Part shown: one piece after another, positions 21,275 to 33,200 of the stretch
How positions within the stretch are numbered: the first letter of the stretch is position 1
How the letters are laid out: each line of letters opens with the position of its first letter
Origin: Anthoceros angustus
Taxonomy: Eukaryota; Streptophyta; Anthocerotopsida; Anthocerotales; Anthocerotaceae
Direction of reading: 5' to 3'
Length of the DNA stretch: 64,000 nt
Assembly: GCA_010909165.1 (NCBI GenBank)
Contig: VJWM01000119.1
Span: 310,001 to 374,000 of the forward strand
Made by a program: the position numbers and the translations under genes
Notes under the pieces: generated by a model
Seen by the model: only the letters and a program-made list of their open reading frames with translations
Database searches by the model: none
Told to the model about the DNA's origin: nothing

Positions 21275-24200
21275 CAGACATGCTGAACGGCGTCGTTATG
21301 TGCAGTTGCCCCCGTTCTGCCAAATTTCCATCCAGCGAAGTCATCTGTTTCCGATGGCACGAACAGAGACGTAGGAACGGCATCATAGAACGCCAGAGGC
21401 ACCTGCTTCAGTCTCCTCCCAACCTGAATGGGGAAACGACATTAGCGTTGAATTCCCCAACTCCAGCATAGCCACAAGCTCTACAGATTTCTTGGCTGGA
21501 CGTAGGAAAGAAAAGCGTACCTCTTCTGAAAATATGGTTGCATAAGATCCTGAGCTGAAGTCATTGATGGCAACCTCCGTTGTCTTAGCACGCACTGTCA
21601 AGTCGGTCTCGAGGCACGCCACAAAGCTGCAAAAGCAGCCATGTGAATCATGTCTTACTACAGCACACAGCAGTGAGTTTCTGACATATCACATGCAGCC
21701 ACCTTACTTCCGAGTCATACCGTGATACAGCTGGGCAGAAGTGACGCCGCAAAGTATCGATCTCCCACAGAGAACTTTCTGCCAGAAGTAGCGAATTCTC
21801 AGAGCAGTGCTTGCATCAAAGTTTAGTGGGCACCAAAGACAATATCAATGCAGGACGTGGAACCTACTCAAGTCATTGCAATGCAAGGATACGTACTCAA
21901 GGCATTGCACTTTGCAGGGTCTGCCTCCAATGGCATGAAGGGATCACAACCTCCATAGCTATCAGGACCTTCATTCAAATCAGCATGTGACTCCTTCCTG
22001 TCAAGAGCTGAATCTTCTGAACCAGAATCCTGCTGCAGAGAGCAAGATCCAACTGTTAGCAGATTGAATTCCTCAGAAAGAGGCCAAGAGGTGGTGATCA
22101 CATGGGCCATCTTACCCTGTGTACCAGACAGTTGATGGATGGGTGTCGACGGAGAAGATTGTGGATCATAGCAATAGCCAAAAGGCCACCCGAGGGTGGT
22201 GCTGTTAATCCAAGCCGTCCCAGCTTTTTAGCAAATGCTGCAGCCAAGTACGCAGGAAGGTGCGACGATTTCAGGCATATATCCAACAGCTGCAACGATG
22301 CAACATGTCCCACAATCAGAGCATGCTGACACTGACCTCAGTGCATTACACATCCTACTTCTGAAGACACTGCATAACTGGCAGGACCAACAGGCTTGCA
22401 GAGACAGAGCCTAGTCCTCACGGAAATGAAGGAAGAAGCTTCAAGACCTCAAAGAAGCGTGCACGGTACTTGGCGACAAAGACTGTTGGCTCCAAGAGAG
22501 CATACAGCTTGTTGTAGAAGTCAGGATACTCCAACCCATACTTTGTAATAAGGATGAAAAGACTATTGAGCGCCATCACACTGACCAGACCCCCTACATT
22601 GTATGACGCGGTGAGGAAATCGCTGCAGATGCACATGTAGGACAGGACACATTCAGCTTCAGCGACGGAGATAGAAAAAACTCAGTTCCTTGACTGCAAT
22701 CAAGTAACACCTGGCAGACAGAACAGTTGGATGTATACCTGAGACAAACAGGATTTGTCAGATATGGAATCACAGTTCTGTGCATCTGAGCCAGTACCTG
22801 TTGCAGAGATGCAGGTTAGCACAGCCTCTCAAGTGTCTGAAGCGACAAGTACCACATCATGTCAAGCAAGTGAAGGTAGGTCAGCTCCCCTAGTTCTGCA
22901 CCTTCTTGTAAATTTCAAGGGGTAGGTCCAGCTTTAAAAAGGCTAGCCAGCAGTTACTAAACTTGAACCGCTGAATCTTCAAACTCTTCCAGCTAACAGC
23001 CAGCCTTGCCTGTTCAGATCCATTATCATCATTCCCAAGAGTGTCCGCTTCATTTTCCAAATTAGCTGAATTCCCTGTAACCACTGTGCACAAGTAGAAC
23101 CTTTTCAGAAGCAAAGCAATCTTGATAAATAAACAACTTCATCCATAGCCAGAAGAACATATTGACTGGGCATTATGTAGTTCTTACATTGCCGCATGCT
23201 CCACAAGTCATCGACACTCTTCCCTGCGTCCTCAGATGGAGGTGGCAGACGTGACAGGATATTGAAGACGTTTGCAGCAAAATCATGCATGCTGGGTGGA
23301 GAATGCATGACATGCTTGTCAGAGTCGGCATCGCACGACTAGTCAGAAACATAGGTGTTTTACATGCATCAAGACATCCCTTTGCCCCAGCTTATAGTCA
23401 ATACAGTAGTCACCTGATACTCCAGATTCCAAAACCTTTGTCTTCCTCAGTTGCAAAATCCTCTGCCAGTGTAGCATGAACACGTCAATGCAAACATTTT
23501 CAGATCAGATTGCTGTCGTTTTAAATCCAAAAAGCACGCAAGCACCAACCGCGACATACCCTCCTTGCCATTGATACGTGAATGTACCAGCTTCGCCAGG
23601 TTAGAATAAGTGAAGTAGCTGCAAACCAACAGCACACATAAAACCAACCGCACACATAAAAATTACAATGACAGCCCCGGATAGGGAAGGGCAACATCAA
23701 GCCATCAGACTTTCTGTTACCTGACATCAGCGTACTTGAAGTACTCCGAGTGCAACAGCTCAAGGATTTCTTTGCTGAAATCTGTTGAACCAACCTGCCA
23801 CATTGTCATCGTTGTGAGCTTCAGACCGAACGAACACTCGAATCCCTTGAACCAAATTTTCGTTTTGCCATTGCACACTTCCAACGCCAAGCTTTCCTTC
23901 CAAATTTACATAGAAACTGGGCATAAGCACTCACTACAGTTGCACAGAGCTTCAAAAACAGACTATTGCTAAACTCCGCTGGCCCCTCCGTCCGCACGAG
24001 CTCCATGTATGCGTGCAAAGCAGCTACCTGCATCACAAGATTCACATCAGCCACCGATGCACAAGCAGAATTACTTTCAACCAAGGCACCTCACCTGAAC
24101 TTTCAGGACGTCGTGTTCGCAGGACAGCAATTTCAACAGCGTCGTCGTGAACTCCCTATATTTTTCCCAAAGCCACCTGGTGTAAATGGCCTCCGCCTGC

Positions 24201-24562
24201 TCAGGCACCAACCCGTTCTCACTCCCCTCATCCTGTGCACCATCTTGCTCTTCCGATTTCCTCCTCTTTTTGACGCTGCCTAACTCCACATCTACCACAA
24301 TCCTTGCCCGCTTCCTCGAGGCAGGTGAAAGCTCCCCAGACCGCAGCAAAGGCAGGAAAAACGCCTGCAGGGACGTCAAAGCTTCCAGAAGGCACTTGGG
24401 CAAGGAAATGGCCGCCGAGGTCGCACCCGAGGTGCATGACGCTGAGAGAATCGAAATCAGCACCGGCGCATTGTTCACATGCGACCTCGACTGTAGAAGA
24501 TCCAACCCCAACCTCCTGATAGAATCTAGTGCTCCTGCTTGCGCGGTGGCTGACAGACCCAT
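21275..24562 (-). CDS. NOC4: NOC4 homologue, nucleolar complex protein 4
   Basis: Spliced minus-strand gene of about fourteen exons. Start ATG 24562 (MGLSATAQAGALDSIRRLG), stop TGA 21277-21275. Clear exons: 24095-24562, 23935-24027 (ALHAYMELVRTEGPAEF), 23721-23794, 23560-23618, about 23210-23300 (VFNILSRLPPPSED), about 22902-23080 (WKSLKIQRFKFSNCWLAFLK), 22738-22785, 22440-22625 (GGLVSVMALNSLFILITKYG), 22110-22290 (AYLAAAFAKKLGRLGL, LLRRHPSINCLVH), 21905-22030, 21720-21790 (SLWEIDTLRRHFCPAVSR), 21525-21620 (DLTVRAKTTEVAINDFSSGS) and 21275-21420 (RRLKQVPLAFYDAVPTSLF). Noc4 works with Nop14 in maturation and nuclear export of the small ribosomal subunit. A nuclear-type basic stretch, KKRRK, lies in exon 1. 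A telo-box lies upstream. The join around 23320-23560 is uncertain. Confidence 0.93.
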
Positions 24563-25231
24563 TCTTACATGCCTTATGTTACGATGCAACCAGCAGCTCG
24601 CAACAGACTTGTGCCATCGCCTAGGTTCCCTTCCCCGCCTCCGGAATCTGCTAAACCTCCAACCGCAAAACCTCCAACCAGAAATCTAAGCTGCCAGGGT
24701 TTAGGGTTTATTGATCCTAACGGTACTGCTCACATATCTAGAACATGCTCTCACAGAGGAAGAAGAAGACGAAGGAGAATTCTATTACAGTCCACTTGGA
24801 CGGAATTTTCGTCCTGGACGAAGCTGTGTCTTTCTGACGAATGGTGTTCTCGGTCATCTGGAGAAAGTGGGTTGGTTTGAGAGACTGAGACTGTGTACTA
24901 TAACATGTGATGAAACTGTTTGAAGAGACTCATCCTCCCCTTCAGTTCATATCGATATGCCATAGTCTCTCCCGTGATAAGTTTGGAGGATTTGCCTCTT
25001 CAAACACGGAATTCCTGATTTTTCAGTCGGGTGACCGCCTTGCGGTCTGCACAGACCGATGAGCTCTCGAAGTTGTAACGCCCGTTGCACTTCCCTGTAA
25101 TCATAAGTCCTGACGTCTGGAGACACGGGATTGCCGAGCTGTGTTTCACTCGGGTGTGAAGGAAAAATGTTATAACCCATCTAGTATGTTGGGTGGGGGC
25201 ACGCTGCAGACTGACAGGCCTGGATTGTCTC
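24563..25231. promoter_or_regulatory. Divergent spacer, NOC4 (-) and POLI (+)
   Basis: About 670 bp between two start codons pointing away from each other. It must hold both promoters. Apart from the telo-box I see no other named element. Confidence 0.55.
24701..24709. promoter_or_regulatory. Telo-box (TTAGGGTTT)
   Basis: TTAGGGTTT, complement AAACCCTAA, lies about 140 bp upstream of the NOC4 start. Telo-boxes near the transcription start are common in plant ribosome-biogenesis and translation genes, which fits NOC4. The spacer is shared with the divergent POLI gene. Confidence 0.6.
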
Positions 25232-28200
25232 ATGGGGAGTCACGACATGTACAGGGCGATGTTCGGGAGTTCGCAAGCTCAGCTGCAGCTGCAGGGGAGA
25301 CACAGGCTGTTTGAGGGACAGCTTGGAAGAATGGCTTCTGTTAGGCACTTTCACATGCCTCTGTGCCACCAGCAGCAACTTTGCTCTTCCGGGAAAACGC
25401 CTCGAGGGACATCCATCTTCACCAGGTTTTTTGCACTTGATACCAAGGCCAAGTACTGGAATCAGCCGGTGATTGTGGGTGATGTTGAATTGGAAAGCTA
25501 TGACGATGGGCTGTCAGATGATGGTGTGGTAGTTGGAGAACGGGATACTAGGCGTGATAACGTCCCGACCCAGGCTGATGAGCATGAGAAGGGGCTGTCG
25601 GTTGACAGTTTTCTGGCCGTGTCTGCTCATCCGGCTCCTCGATTGCCACAGTATATGCGGAGAGGGAGACCTCAACTGCAAGAGCAGCCTCGGTTGTATG
25701 AGAATGTGAAGCTGGGTGATGGTGGTATTTTCCGGTCGTCATCGAATGGTGCACCTGCGTTTCCGCACAACAGGAGCGAGTTCGTGCAGACACGGTCTGC
25801 TGAGAAGGAAGAATGGGGCAAGGCGTGGAGTGAAGCTGGTTCTGCGTTTAGTGAAGGAAGAGTGGAAGCAAGGAATGGTCTTAGCAGTAGCAGTGTGCCG
25901 GCCCTGGTGGATTTTTCTGACTCCGGTCAGGCCGTCATCGGAGAGGGCTCGCTCTCCCCATCGGAAGAGCTGGGCACCAGCGTTGGAGCTGCGATTGCAG
26001 TTAACGGAGATGGAAGGGTGAACCAGAACACAGAATATGCAGAGAGGCTAGACATCCCCAGCGTATCGCCAGGCTTGGCTGTCGGAGTTGCCTTAGAAGG
26101 GGATAAGAAGGCTGAAACCAAGACTAGGAAGCCTCCGTCTCAAAAAGAGACAAAGGCTAAGAAAGCTGGTTCACCTCGCAGCAAGGCTTCAACTTCTCGT
26201 TCGGAAGGCAGCCCTCAACGGATTAGTAAGCCTACAGCTCTTGCGACTCCAGGCAGTCCACAATACACCAATAAGGAAGTTCTTATTGTGGACAGCGTGG
26301 ACGTTGCCACAGAAGTTGTGAAACTACTGAGGGGACAGTATAGGGATAAGGTTCATGCCTGTGATACCGAGGCAAGTTGGCCCTCTCCACCATTCATCCT
26401 TAGGAGTGCCAAGGCTCTGAAATAGCTAGATTGTAACACATTGGTGGAATGTTTCTCCCCAGGTGGCAGGCATCGACGTTAAGAGGGAGACACCCATCGG
26501 GCATGGCAGAATCATATGCTTCAGCATCTACTGTGGACCAGATGTTGATTTTGGTCAGGGCAAGTCAAGACTGTGGGTTGATGTCCTGGACGGCGGCGAT
26601 GAAGTTCTTGACATTTTTAAAGCATACTTCGAAGATCCTGATATAGCTAAGGTGATATGATGCATTGTGCAACAGCTGATTAGATTTGAGGTTCTGTAGT
26701 ATGGGTGTAGCCTAATTGTTGCGGACTGTTGAGGTGTTGAACAGGTTTGGCACAACTACAGTTTTGACTACCATATATTGTGCAATCATGGTATCCAAGC
26801 TTCTGGCTTCTATGCAGATACCATGCACCTAGCTCGGTTGTGGGATTCCAGCAGAACGGGGGAGAAAGGTGGCTACTCTCTGGAAGCCCTCACCTCTGAC
26901 AAATTGGTCATGGATGGAAAGAGGGAACTAAGCAGTGTTCATACATCAGTTGCAAGAACAGAAGAGGGTGGGCTTCTTCTGCCACAAACTCAAAAGATTT
27001 TGGCTGCACATGCTGACATCCTGAGCAGCATTAGTTCTTTTGGAAAAATTTCTATGAAGGACATGTTTGGAAAGCCAAATGTGAAAAAAGATGGCAGTGA
27101 AGGAAAGTTGAAGATCATTCCACCAGTCGAAGAACTCCAAAAGGGCCCTGAGCGTGATAAGTGGATACACTACTCATCGTTTGATGCGGTTTGCACATGG
27201 AGGCTGTGGTTCAGTCTGCGGGAAAAATTAAAGGCTGAGAACTGTCAGTCTGGTCTAGGAGAGAGATTGGGAACTCTCTACGAATTTTACTCCAAGTACT
27301 GGCAACCTTTTGGGCAGCTCTTGGTGCAGATGGAATGTGATGGGATGCTAGTTGATGTAGAATATCTTAAGGAGATAGAGAAGACTGCTCGAAACCAGCA
27401 GAAAATTGCAGGGGGCAGGTTCCGAAGTTGGGCAGCCAAAAGGTGTCCCGATGCTGCTTATATGAACGTCGGTAGTGATACTCAAATACGACAGCTCCTG
27501 TTTGGTGGTACTCAATGCCGGTACTGCAAAATCTGACCTGATTTTTATTGCTTTCTAGCCATCTTGTAGTCAAATCCTTAGATCCGTAAATTCCCTCTCT
27601 GTTCTTGACTTCTTCCAGCAAAGATTCTGGTGAGGTGCTGCCCATGGAACGAACGTTCAATGTTCCAAATGTAGATGGTCCAGCAGACGATGGAAAAAAG
27701 CTGAAGAAAACACGCGCAATTGTTCTACGGGGTCTTGGTGTTCGTATTCCATGCGATACTTACACCGGTTCAGGTTGGCCAACTGTAAGTGGTGCGTTTC
27801 TGAAATCATTAGCTGGAAAGGTAGCTATTGACTACTCCTTCTCGGAGGAGACGGAAGATGCACTGTCAGACATAGATGATACAGAAGCTGGGAGCAAAGC
27901 CACTCCTCCTGAGGATGTGTCAGTTTATGGCAAGGCATTCCATGCCTTCAAGGGAGGGGAAGAAGGCAAAGAAGCTTGCATGGCATTTGCTGCCCTTTGT
28001 GAGGTGGCTGCCATCAACACTCTCCTTTCAAATTTCATTGAGCCATTACAGGTATTCCTCTCATCCCATTGATACATCTCAGCCTCTGCAGATTTTTTTT
28101 TTTCTGTAGTGATCCTTTTGTCTGTACAGGGTGACGACGTGAAAGGACCTGATGGACGTGTTCACTGCTCTCTGAACATCAACACGGAAACAGGACGCTT

Positions 28201-29746
28201 GTCTGCAAGGAGGCCAAGTCTGCAGGTGATATCCCCATTACACTTTTCGGTCTTGGTATTGCGGATGCCAGTATACCAACTTCAACTGGTTCCTGCAAAT
28301 GCCAAGGCTTTCCCACACTGTCATCACATGTATTCTGACTGCTTTTCAGAATCAACCTGCCTTGGAGAAGGACCGCTACAAGATCCGACAAGCCTTTATT
28401 GCAAGCCCTGGAAATTCCTTGGTGGTTGCTGACTATGGGCAAGTAAGGATTGAAAATCGTAGTTTTTGCATAATTTTACTCTCCCGTCATTTTTGACCGG
28501 TGAGCAACTCAGTCTGTTACTGACGCTTGAGCACTGTTCTCAGTTGGAGCTCCGACTTCTTGCTCACCTAGCGAGTTGTAGGAGCATGCGGGAGGCCTTT
28601 GAGGCAGGGGGAGATTTCCACTCGAGGACCGCTATGAACATGTACACACATGTGCGCAATGCTGTCGATTCAGGTGACGTGTTACTGGAGTGGGAGCCAC
28701 AACCTGGCATGGACAAGCCACCTGTTCCTCTCTTGAAGGTCAGTTCAAACCTTCCGTGTATTGATGTCTGAAGGTAGTTGGTGCTTGCTTCAGTCTCACA
28801 TGCCAAGATTAAGCAGGCGATTGCCGCAGAACATTGCTTTCTACTAAACAACCTGGCAGCCGTAGGAACCATGCAACTTCAATAGGACAACAATGAACTC
28901 GTTACGTGTGTGCTTGCAGGACAAGTTCTCCTCAGAAAGGCGGAAGGCAAAAATGCTCAACTTCTCTATCGCCTATGGGAAGACAGCAGTGGGTCTTGCA
29001 AAGGATTGGAAGGAAAGTCTACTGCAGCTGAAGCTTGTCTCACACCTGGTTGACAGGCTCCATACTCCTTAATGACACTTAACATGTTCTCATGTCATTG
29101 ACCTGAGCTATCTGCTGTGTAAGCAGGTGAGTGTAGAGGAAGCCGAAGAAACCTTGCGCCTGTGGTACCAAGACCGGCAGGAAGTTCGGAAATGGCAAGA
29201 TGAACGGAAGAAAGAGGCTGAGAAGACATTTCGAGTTCACACGTTACTGGGACGATCTCGCCACTTACCTGATGCAAATTCCTCAAATAGATCATTAAAG
29301 TCTCACGCCCTTCGAGCTGCCATCAACACACCAGTTCAGGTTGTAATGCTCGTCTTGCAGGCTGCTGTTGGCTCTCCCTGCTGTGTATGCTCATCACTTT
29401 CCATTACTCTCGCCTTTCCAGGGAAGTGCAGCGGATGTTGCTATGTGTGCAATGCTAGAGATAAACAGGAACAAGGAACTGAAGGAGCTTGGCTGGAAAC
29501 TACTACTTCAGGTTGGTCCGGTTTTGCAACTTGGGCTTTGTTTGTGCCTCTGCTCGGAACTAAATATCCTTACTGTCTTCCCAGGTACATGATGAAGTGA
29601 TTCTCGAAGGTCCCACGGAGTCGGTGGTAAGGGCAAAGGAGTTGGTGGTCCAGTCCATGTCCTATCCATTCGAAGGACAAAATCTTTTGTCCGTGGCACT
29701 GTCAGTGGATGCTGATTTTGCAGGTAGCTGGTATGCTGCCAAGTGA
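25232..29746 (+). CDS. POLI: Organellar DNA polymerase I (plant POLI/POP, family A)
   Basis: Eleven exons: 25232-26371, 26463-26651, 26745-27520, 27619-28051, 28130-28225, 28350-28442, 28544-28738, 28920-29012, 29127-29339, 29422-29511, 29585-29746, giving about 1159 residues. The frame opens earlier from a GTG; ATG 25232 is the first ATG. The N-terminal ~350 residues are unconserved, with an organelle-targeting look. The 3'-5' exonuclease shows ACDTE (ExoI), WHNYSFD (ExoII) and YSSFDAV (ExoIII). Polymerase motifs: A, DYGQLELRLLAHL; B, KMLNFSIAYGKT; C, VHDEV. Plant enzymes of this type replicate and repair plastid and mitochondrial DNA. Intron 1 starts GC, not GT. The exon 8/9 join that fits the family would need a GA donor; a GT-AG option (29016/29137) loses two residues. 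Confidence 0.95.
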
Positions 29747-30266
29747 GAAGCAAACCAACTAAACGCCGGAGGACATATCATCAGTGTACAGATTCTTTCA
29801 GGTTGCGGGAAATGGGATGTGTAAACTTAATTCAGCATAGCGTATTCCGACGCAGTGGCAGGAAATGTGACGCAATTCCTGATCCCCTATTCATAATAGG
29901 AAACTGCATGTACCTTGTACAGCATGATTTGGCCTTGGGTAACTCACCCCCAAGTGGTAGAGGCGCTTGGAAACGAGAACTTCCGGCCCGCCATTGTCCA
30001 GCAGCTTCATGAGCTGTTGATACATCCAACTGCATTGGAAATCAAGCTGTTGAAGACTCTTGCTGCAGGTCTCCGTGGCGATCAATTGCGATGCAGAGCT
30101 TGATGCAACAATTATGTATCACTCGCAAACAAGCCTCTGCCGAGCTCTGCCTCTCCGCAATTCGGCCTGGCGTGGTCACTAGGGCAGGCCGAAACCAGAG
30201 ATGTATTACTGGATGCAGCGTGGTTGAGATCCACGGAGATTTGCACAAGCGGAATGCCTCGGGCTA
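29747..30266. other. Convergent spacer between POLI and MCM4
   Basis: 520 bp between the two stop codons. It holds both 3' UTRs; no gene is seen. Confidence 0.5.
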
Positions 30267-33200
30267 TCAAATTCTTGACACCGTGTCCCCGTGAGAGCTG
30301 ATGAAGCCTTCCAGCGTCAAGTTGCCAACGGCGTGTCGGACCTGAATCACAAGCAATCAGTTCACAACAAGGCGAGCAGGTCGATCACTAAGCACCTGCG
30401 ACATGGTATCAAACGAAGCATATTCTTACATCCTGTAGCGTGGCCGCCAGTGATCCGTCGCCCCGCAGTTCTTCTACGAGCTGTGCCACGCGAGGAGTTG
30501 ACGACCTAAGTAACTGCACACTTCACCTCACAAAGCCGGTTTCACAGAAAACGGTTTTACCTGTGCCATTTTCATGCTAGCTCCGCCGATTTGCATCTTC
30601 TCCAGAATAAGATTGCGGAGTGCCGTGACGACGCTGTTACGCCGAGATCTTTCACTGGCAGAAATGCCTGTGGTGATGAGATCCATGTCGATCGTTCCTG
30701 GCAGTTAAAAGAAATGGTCAGTTTGAAGCATGCGATAGAGTAGACTGAAGAGAACAAACGGAATCAGAAAACGAGAAATTGCAGATAGTTGAAACCTGTT
30801 GTGTGGTCAGTGGCTGACTGCTGCATTGCCACATCTAGCAGCCTCAGTGCTTCTGACGCATCTGATAGCTCAACCTGAAGCCATGCCAGGCATTGAAAGA
30901 CATTAGAGCGACAAACCACACCAGCCACGTTCTGAAATGGAAACACACATTCCTCTTACCTCCTCAGAAAACCGGATCCGTGCTAAGGCTTCACTGATTC
31001 GGATGAGGCTTTCCAGTTGCCTTGGAGTGGCCGTAATGACCTGTAATACATGATACCACATTTTGCGTCAGTGAAACACCGATCCTACAGCTAATACACA
31101 CAGGCAGGACAGTTCTGTGAAGCATACCTTCTTGCTACTACCAGGGAAATTTCCTTTCCGACGCATGTCCACATAACCATTGATGAGCTTCTCCGCGGCC
31201 TCATCTGAAATATGAGGATTGACATGCTGTCGAGCGTATGTGATGTATGCAGTCAAGGTGGGCAGGTCCAGCACATCATGGATATGAACCTGAGGTTGCG
31301 TGGGTTTAGCCCTGGCTCTCAACAAGCTTTGCGAAAGATCTTTCAGCAATCCCCAACTGCAAGGTCCTACAACTCATGCACGTTGAAATAAGCAAACAAT
31401 CAAAATTGTACATCATGTCTCAAACCTCCGGGTTCTCATAATGGAGTGAGACTAGATGCCTTGCTAGACGACGATCTGTTTGCTCATCAGCCTTATCCAG
31501 CACCAGATAAATTAAATCAAATCTGTGGGAATGTTGTCATTAGCTAAATCTCAGAACTTCAGAGAACTTCCAACAAGACGAAAGGCGAACCTCAGAAGCA
31601 AAAGAATCAGCAAGATATGCACCTCGAGAGTAGGGTTGGCGGCAATCGGATATTGTCAATAACAGACATCCTTGGGTTGTATCTGGAGCCACTCGGATTA
31701 GCACAAGCCAGGACTGAAGTTCTGGCATTTAGGGTGGCAATGATTCCAGCTTTGGCAACAGAAACAGTCTGTTGCTCCATGACCTGAAGAAGGTGATCAC
31801 GAACTATTTGGCTTAGAGACTGCTGCAAGAAAAAATGTATCGATTGTGGAGCAATAAAATCCGACCAAATAGGATCGACATGGACCTCGTGAAGCATACT
31901 CCTTGCATTTTCTGACATTTTATCAAACTCGTCCACACAGCAAATGCCCCGGTCACTGAGTACCAGAGCCCCACTCTCCAATACCTGAAAAGGACATTAT
32001 CTCCAAAGATGAACACGCGCAGAGGCACTGCAGATACCTTGGTATCTGGACGTAGAAATAAGCACAAGCAGTGGTGAGCAGAACGTTACCGTCTCCTTTG
32101 TCTCAGGATCCTTGGACACGTAAGCAGTTAACCCAACAGCAGAACTCCCACGCCCGCTTGTATAAATACCCCTCGGAGCTATCTTGTGTACGTATTGAAG
32201 AAGCTGTGACTTACTGGTTCCAGGATCTCCCACCAACAACACATTGATATCTCCCCGAAACTGAGCCCCTGAACTCATTTTCTTGACTGTACCCCCGAAC
32301 AGCTGCTTTCCCAAAGCCATTTGAAATAATTGAGGATTCTCACGACTTTCGCAATCATCTCTTACTTACTACACAAAGGTGAGCCATCTCAAAAGATCAG
32401 ATCAGCAACAGAGAAACGAATGCCACCTGACAAAGTAGACCTTTCTTTATGTCTTCCAATTCCCAGATACTTGGAGCTAGAGATCTCGTTAGCCTCTCAT
32501 AAATGTCAGGGAGTTTTGAAAGTTCCTTCAGCTTCAGAATCTGCGGAGACGTTTCTGGGATCACTTCAGCAAGACATTTAGATATAGAATCTGAAAGTTC
32601 TCCTCAATGTAAATGATACTTGAATTCGCAATGTCAAAAGTATAGTAACCCAAGAGTGGTGAACGCACTGGAAGACACTCAAATGCAAGAAGGCAGCTGA
32701 CACATACCTTGGCTTCGTGTTCAGAGGGCAAAGAGTTAGTTTCGGGGAACGAGTACATCTGACTCTCCTTGTTGTGGTCCATCACATCCTCTGCTTGCAG
32801 ACGAGAGTTGTCTGCCTTCTTGACGTGCAGACAATCAATGTATGTCTGCCCGAGAAAGACGAATTCCATTCAAACCCAATAAACACGGGAGTGCAGACAA
32901 ATCAAATCCAGGCTTGTTTTTATTTCCTTCTGAAAACTTGTGAATGATCATGTCCGATCTATCACCTAGTGCAACCCATAGACTGAGCAACAGTTCCTAC
33001 CTTGTATAGCGCTTTGAGAGTTCTCTGAGTTGGCCCAATGCGGACCGGCATAGCTCTAAACACACCAGTTACCTGAAGTGCATTGTGTGTCAGCTTTGAT
33101 TCCTCATATTAGATGCTGCTGAAGCCAAAAGTTTTGTCTGAAAAAGGTACAAACCTGGACACGGTCCCCAGGCTTCGCAGCATCCACTAAATTGTCATAC

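Noticed and set aside
31784-31885. Reading the MCM4 exon straight through as coding
   Set aside because: The 34 extra residues break the strongly conserved [10 protein letters not shown] block, and good GT and AG sites border them, so an intron is the better call.
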